A DNA stretch of 64,000 nt from Rotaria sordida (Eukaryota > Rotifera > Eurotatoria > Philodinida > Philodinidae). A program made the position numbers and the translations under genes. Positions 59,222-64,000 of the stretch are shown piece after piece. The stretch lies in NCBI GenBank assembly GCA_905250125.1, contig CAJNOL010000391.1, positions 56,802 to 120,801 on the forward strand, written 5' to 3'. Positions within the stretch are counted from its first letter, which is position 1. Each line of letters begins with the position of its first letter. A model generated the notes under the pieces. The model searched no databases. It saw only the letters and a list, made by a program, of their open reading frames with translations, and was not told the DNA's origin.

Positions 59222-61440
59222 TATTGTATTTGTAAGCGAACAGTGTAGAAAAGAAAGAAAAAAAGCTGTTAAATAAATGAAAAAGGTATTTAATTGGATG
59301 GAATGATAAATGTTGACATATTGTGATGGGTGGCAAGATTAGCTTATTTGTCAATAAAGTAAAAGAACTATATGAAAAGTCAATCAAGAAAAAAAAAAAG
59401 CTTGACTTTGTCATTATTATTCTCTCGCTCTCTTTTTTTTTTTGACATCAATTAGTTTTTTTTTTTATATTAGAATAAGAATAGAAAGGATTAACAAAAG
59501 TCTATCAATGAATATAGTTCCTTTCTTGATCAACATATATATTGCTGAAGAGAAGATCATATTGGACGTTACTAGTCGCATCTTAAAAAAGAAAGAAAAA
59601 CATACATTGATTTATTCATCAATATACAAGTAGATAAGATCCTATGATGATAATTAAACCATAACTAACAAGACATTCTTTTTTTTTCTTTCTTTCCTTA
59701 AAGATATCTTTTTCATTCATGTTGAGTGCATCAATATAGATCATAGTTGTATATGCAAGCTTGTATCATAAGCCGATTAGTCTGGATTCTCATTTTCGAT
59801 CGGATGGGTTAGATTATTTTTTTTTTTAACTAGAATAATGCAAACAGTAACACAAGTGGGTGGTATTTAAGCCGATGGTTTCTTTTCTGTTCCCACCTGA
59901 GTTTAATACTCACCATTCTACTTCAAAAAAGAAAAAGACACACGACACAATACGACGCCTGAAGCATAGATTATCTTATTCACGGCGTCAGAATGACACT
60001 AAAGAAAAAAAAAACCGGGAAAAAAAATAATTACACTTTTATAGATTCAATTTTCGTAATAGAAAAAAAAAGACAGAAGGTCGAAGTTATTGCCGTAACT
60101 AGATGACATCTCAGCACCTTCTAAAAGGGTTTGAATCTTATCTACAAACGTTCTAAGATGGTCTCTATCCTCTTTAGAAATATTTAGAGACAGAGTTGAA
60201 CCTTTCTTACAACTTTTTTTCTGACTATACCACTAATCTAAATAATTAAAATGGTCATTCATGATCAGTTTCAGATGAAAGAATTGAAATGTTGACTAGA
60301 TCAAGGTGGTAAAAGACATCTTAAATTACAATGTCAATAATAGATGACATGTTTATCAACAAACGATATACGTCTTTAGTATTGATAACGGATTATTCAA
60401 TTCTGTTAAAAGAAAAAATGTTTTTTTTTTCTTTTTTTTTGAAGTGTAATTCCCGTACATATGAAATAAAGAAGAAATCGGTCTTATTTTTTTTTTTGTT
60501 TCAAATAAGACAACCATTCAGCACGTTTAGTAAATTGATAGTCGATTTCGAACAGGTGTCGAATTTATATCAACTAGGAATAGTAAATCATTAAATGGCA
60601 CGTTCAATTTTTCTTTTTCACATATATACATCAGACAACAAATTATATATATATATATATTTTTTTTTTCTTCTTTTTTGTTCTATTCTTCCTATGTATG
60701 TTTAGAAAAGATGATGGTGCATTTAAGAAGGAAGACAATTGTTAACTCACGTTTAAATGTTATTTATTTTTTGTTTTGTACTATTAAATAATAAATTGTA
60801 GATTTCAGAGAGAAAATTATTTGTTATATAAAAGTTATACAATTTAGTTTATTATCTATACTAGTAGTGCCGAAGTCCGGAAGAGAGTGAAGGAGGCTCA
60901 GTCCTCCCTCGTCCAAAATTCTGACTTTTCCATTGTATGAGAGTCGAATATAATCTATGTCATTCTAAGACTATGAAATTTTCTAAAATTTGTGTTTAGA
61001 ATACAGTTTAAAGTCGTACAATATTTATCATAAAAAAATCACTTGGGATGAATAACAAGATGATACAATCGAAAATTTCTCGTCGATTCTTTATCAATAA
61101 CCTGTCATAGAAACATTGGATAAATTTTCTTCAATAAAATTACATTGATTTCTTCTAAGATAAAATTAATATTTGATATGATGATCAATGAAAGAAATGA
61201 AAATATTTTGTGTTCTATATTCATATATATATATTTCATGAATTTTTTTTTCAATTGTTTAATAAAAATAAAATATAATAGATGTCGATATATTTTTGTT
61301 TTATTAATATTTTTATTTAACTGGTCATTGTTATCAACCATACGATAAGATGATCGATGAGAACATTCATATAGAACACAAGAAAAAAAAAGTCACACGA
61401 ATGATTATAAGTAAAAATATTTATTTTTAATATATTTCAG
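59222..61440. other. Gene-free stretch between Otx and RNF41-like gene
   Basis: This holds the Otx 3' untranslated region, then AT-rich sequence with homopolymers and (AT)n near 60643-60660. Short open frames (59442-59633, 60331-60594, 61105-61348) show no recognisable domain. A 3' splice site at 61439-61440 marks the exon carrying the next start codon. Confidence 0.4.
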
Positions 61441-61448
61441 TTACTAAA

Positions 61449-61457
61449 ATGTGCTGA
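61449..61457 (+). promoter_or_regulatory. Two-codon upstream ORF (ATG-TGC-TGA) in RNF41-like leader
   Basis: In the exon that begins after the splice acceptor at 61440, the first ATG is followed by one codon and a stop, 32 bases before the main ATG at 61489. Such minimal uORFs can reduce or gate translation of the main frame. Whether it is transcribed depends on the true transcript start. Confidence 0.5.
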
Positions 61458-61488
61458 GAGAGTAAAAAGCAGTTTTATAAAGAGCGAT

Positions 61489-64000
61489 ATGGGCTTTGAT
61501 ACTCAAAGATTTCTCAACGCTATCGATGAAGAATTAATTTGTATGTATTTAAAAATAATAATTAATCAATTAAATATTTATTATTATTATTATTATTTCT
61601 TTATATTCAGGCTCTATTTGTGGTGGTGTTCTACAAGATCCTCTTCAAATACCATCATGTGAACATGTTTTTTGTCGAGTAAGAAAATCTTTATTTTATT
61701 ATTGTTAAATATATTTTAGTTTTTTTTTGTAAAGACTTGTATTGAAGAATGGCTTTCACAAACACAAACATGTCCCATCGATCGAACACCAATAGAAATC
61801 AATCAATTAAAGCTCGTGCCACGAATTATTAAAAATTTACTGAATCAGTAAGTTTTATTCAATAGAAAGAAAAAAGCGTTACAATAAGATAAGGATTTCT
61901 TTTTCTTTTCATTACAATGACTCATGTAATTGTGAAATTTTCAATTTAAAAAAATCATATTCTTATCGAAAAAAGTATTTTCGATTAGTTGATTTCATAT
62001 ATTACAATGGAGATGTATGTTTTGTTAGTTAATAAGACTATACGTATTCGGATCAAATGAAAGCTTTCACTAATAAATTTGAAATATACGCTGCCAGACT
62101 GACACATTCGAATTTTAAAGTATTATACAATATACGTCAGGTGCTTGCAATTCAAAATATTAGCAGAATTTTTTTTTTGTGATAGTTGAATAGATCTTAC
62201 CGAGTTGTGTATTGAAATAAAAAAAAACCATTTCACGGGAAATATCCAAGATATAACAGGAGAAAATAGATTTCGAATTCTAACTTTTTGTTTTTAATTT
62301 GAAACATACTTTTTCTTATACAACTCGATGTGGTCTATTCAACTATCACAAAAAAAAACTCTGCTGATATTTTGAATTACAAACACTTTTCATATACTGT
62401 AAATACATTAAAATCCGAATATTTCGATCTGACAGTCTATATATTGAATTTATTAGTGAAAGCTTTAATTTGATTCAAATATGTCTATTCTTATTAACTA
62501 ACAACAAAAATACCTCCATTATTAGTTATAAAAAATTGATATTTCGCAATCGGTAAGATTAAATGCCTTTCAAGTTTCAATTTTTCTGTTTCACAATGTC
62601 CTAAAAGTTTGGGCATATTGTTTTTTTTTTATTCGCCTTTCGTGTGTCAAAGTATACGAAAGGCATAGATTCTTATCATTTTTTCTCACCCCCTACTTCC
62701 TCTCATAGGGGCAAAAAATGATGCGACAGCTGAAAATTTTTCTCATACAATAAGATAATCTGCAATGTCAATGTACTTTATGTAAAATAAATCTGAAAAA
62801 GTTTTGTACTCGATCTAAACTTTGAATTGCAATTGTTTTTTTTTTTTATGATTTCCAATCAGCATGTTTCAAAACAATCAAAAATATACTATAGAATCAT
62901 TTTTACTTTTGTTTTTTTTTTATTATATAATGGATAGAATATAAAGAGAAATAAGCATTTTTCAATGATAAGCTTTTGAAATCGTTAAATAAAATATATT
63001 CATATATATAAAAGAGAAAAATTGATTCTAGAAATTATTAATTCAAATATAAAGCCTTTTATGACTATAATGAATTACTAAATCTCATTTATTTGGATGT
63101 AGATTAGTCTTCGATTGTTCCTTCTTTCAACTTTTAAAAGCTACATATCTAATTCTCGATTTATTCGATTTTTAATCGAAGACCTTGATAACTGTTCCTG
63201 ACATTTGTCAATAAAAAAAAAATATTTACCGAGAGAAATACTCCACCTGACTAATCGCTCTTGAGTCAAGACTATATGCATCATATAAACCCTAATGAAT
63301 TTTAAGTCAATGTCGCAGTCCTTCTAAGGAAAGCTGATTTTTCAAATTTCAAATTGAAACTTTGCATAGAGATGGATTCTAACGAGAAAAGTTTATTATA
63401 ATATTTTCAAATCTTTTGAGTAGAACAACAATTCGAGTTATAGATTTTTTTTTTTGATAACTTATTAAAAATCTATTTGTATGATAATATTTTTAGTTTG
63501 GAAATTAAATGTGAAAATGAAGGTTGTACAACAACAGTCAAATTAGATGTTCTTGCAAATCATTTAGTTGATTGTGAATATAATAAAGAACAATCAATTC
63601 AATGCGAAAATGGTTGTGGAATGATAATTTCAAATGGTAACCATCGAGTAAGATTTTCATTTATTAAAATAAAATAAAATTTTAACTTTAATTTTAAATT
63701 TAAAAAAAAAAACTCAAGAATCATAATTGTGTTCAAGCATTAAATAGTGAACTTAATAGTGTTAAACATGAATTAGAAAAATATAGACATGATGTTGAAT
63801 TTTATAAAACTGAAATATCTACACTTCAGGTAAAATATTTTTGAGCAAAATTTTCAAGATTATATTATTTCTTTTTTTCCTGAATTCAAGGAATTTATTC
63901 GTGTTAGTCGCGCTAATTCAACAGTATCAGATTCATTTGAAGATGGAGAACATGATGCAACATTACGGTATGAAAATAACTATACAAATAAAGAATTAGA
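61489..64000 (+). CDS. RNF41: RNF41/NRDP1-type E3 ubiquitin ligase, 3' end beyond window
   Basis: Exons 61489-61540, 61611-61678, 61735-61847, 63497-63647, 63719-63829 and 63891 onward join in frame. The protein starts MGFDTQRFLNAIDEELIC, matching the NRDP1 N-terminus (MGYDVTRF..VDEDLIC). The RING is of the unusual C3HC3D type: Cys18, Cys21, Cys34, His36, Cys39, Cys42, Cys53, Asp56. It is followed by LVPRIIKNLLN and a Cys/His zinc region (CENEGCTTTV ... HLVDCEYN ... CENGCGMII ... NHNC), then coiled coil. The human protein ubiquitinates ErbB3, Parkin and others; the C-terminal substrate-binding domain lies outside the window. Exon 6 may end at 63967, where ACG|GTATGA could be a donor. Intron 3 is 1649 bp and contains a foldback element, against 56-89 bp for the others. 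It is unclear whether this is RNF41 itself or a close paralogue. Confidence 0.85.
62016..62515. repeat. Inverted-repeat element inside intron 3 of the RNF41-like gene
   Basis: The left arm (about 62016-62215) includes TTAGTTAATAAGACTATACG, ATGAAAGCTTTCACTAATAAATT and TTCAAAATATTAGCAGA. The right arm (about 62310-62512) carries their complements, in order. The loop is about 100 bp. The arms are imperfect but alignable over nearly 200 bp. No coding content is present. Confidence 0.78.

Noticed and set aside
1..64000. tRNA, rRNA and other structured RNA genes, including hammerhead ribozymes
   Set aside because: I looked for tRNA A/B-box pairs and for CTGATGA...GAAA hammerhead cores. The nearest case (CTGATGAGCG at 46211) lacks the required GAAA core, and no tRNA fold was convincing.

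Overview
The window is AT-rich metazoan nuclear DNA, most likely from a bdelloid rotifer (inference). It holds recognisable animal genes: a cytoplasmic intermediate-filament protein with a lamin tail domain, SNU13, an Otx-class homeobox gene and an RNF41/NRDP1-type RING ligase. Their introns are mostly 45-80 bp with GT..AG ends. Three features point to bdelloids: a bacterial-looking single-exon GNAT acetyltransferase, arrays rich in TGTGGG (the bdelloid telomere-type motif), and two gene families I associate with Adineta/Rotaria predictions, namely a repeated 'VWLD' domain protein and a secreted glycosidase-like family. No species call is made.

Layout. 1.2-3.2 kb: intermediate filament gene (+). 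4.3-5.2 kb: unrecognised, probably decayed gene (-). 6.0-6.95 kb: long inverted repeat. 7.7-8.3 kb: GNAT gene (-). 8.9-9.7 kb: exons of an unrecognised gene (-). 11.1-11.6 kb: Ly6/uPAR-like surface protein (-). 15.8-20.7 kb: 992-residue transposase-like/C2H2 protein (+) with a foldback element in its large intron. 21.5-22.3 kb: piggyBac remnant (-). 24.6-27.1 kb: coiled-coil protein (-). 27.1-37.5 kb: almost gene-free, with a 96-residue ORF at 33.2 kb, several repeat elements and a roughly 31-bp minisatellite. 37.5-45.1 kb: VWLD-domain gene and a related orphan exon (-). 46-48.5 kb: two telomere-like arrays around a mariner-type palindromic element. 48.5-50 kb: decayed glycosidase-like pseudogene. 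52.2 kb: small acidic/Lys-rich protein. 54.3 kb: SNU13. 58.3 kb: Otx. 61.5-64 kb: RNF41-like gene, cut by the window end.

The main structural theme is inverted repetition. At least eleven separate long inverted-repeat (foldback) units of about 0.2-1 kb occur here. Two lie inside the oversized introns of otherwise normal genes, and one (47609-48167) has mariner-like ends and a TA target site. The genes do not form one pathway; this is a typical mixed metazoan neighbourhood. The most promising undescribed item is the 667-residue protein at 40.3-45.1 kb, which carries two full copies and a probable third partial copy of one alpha/beta domain, next to a separate exon with a possible further diverged copy.
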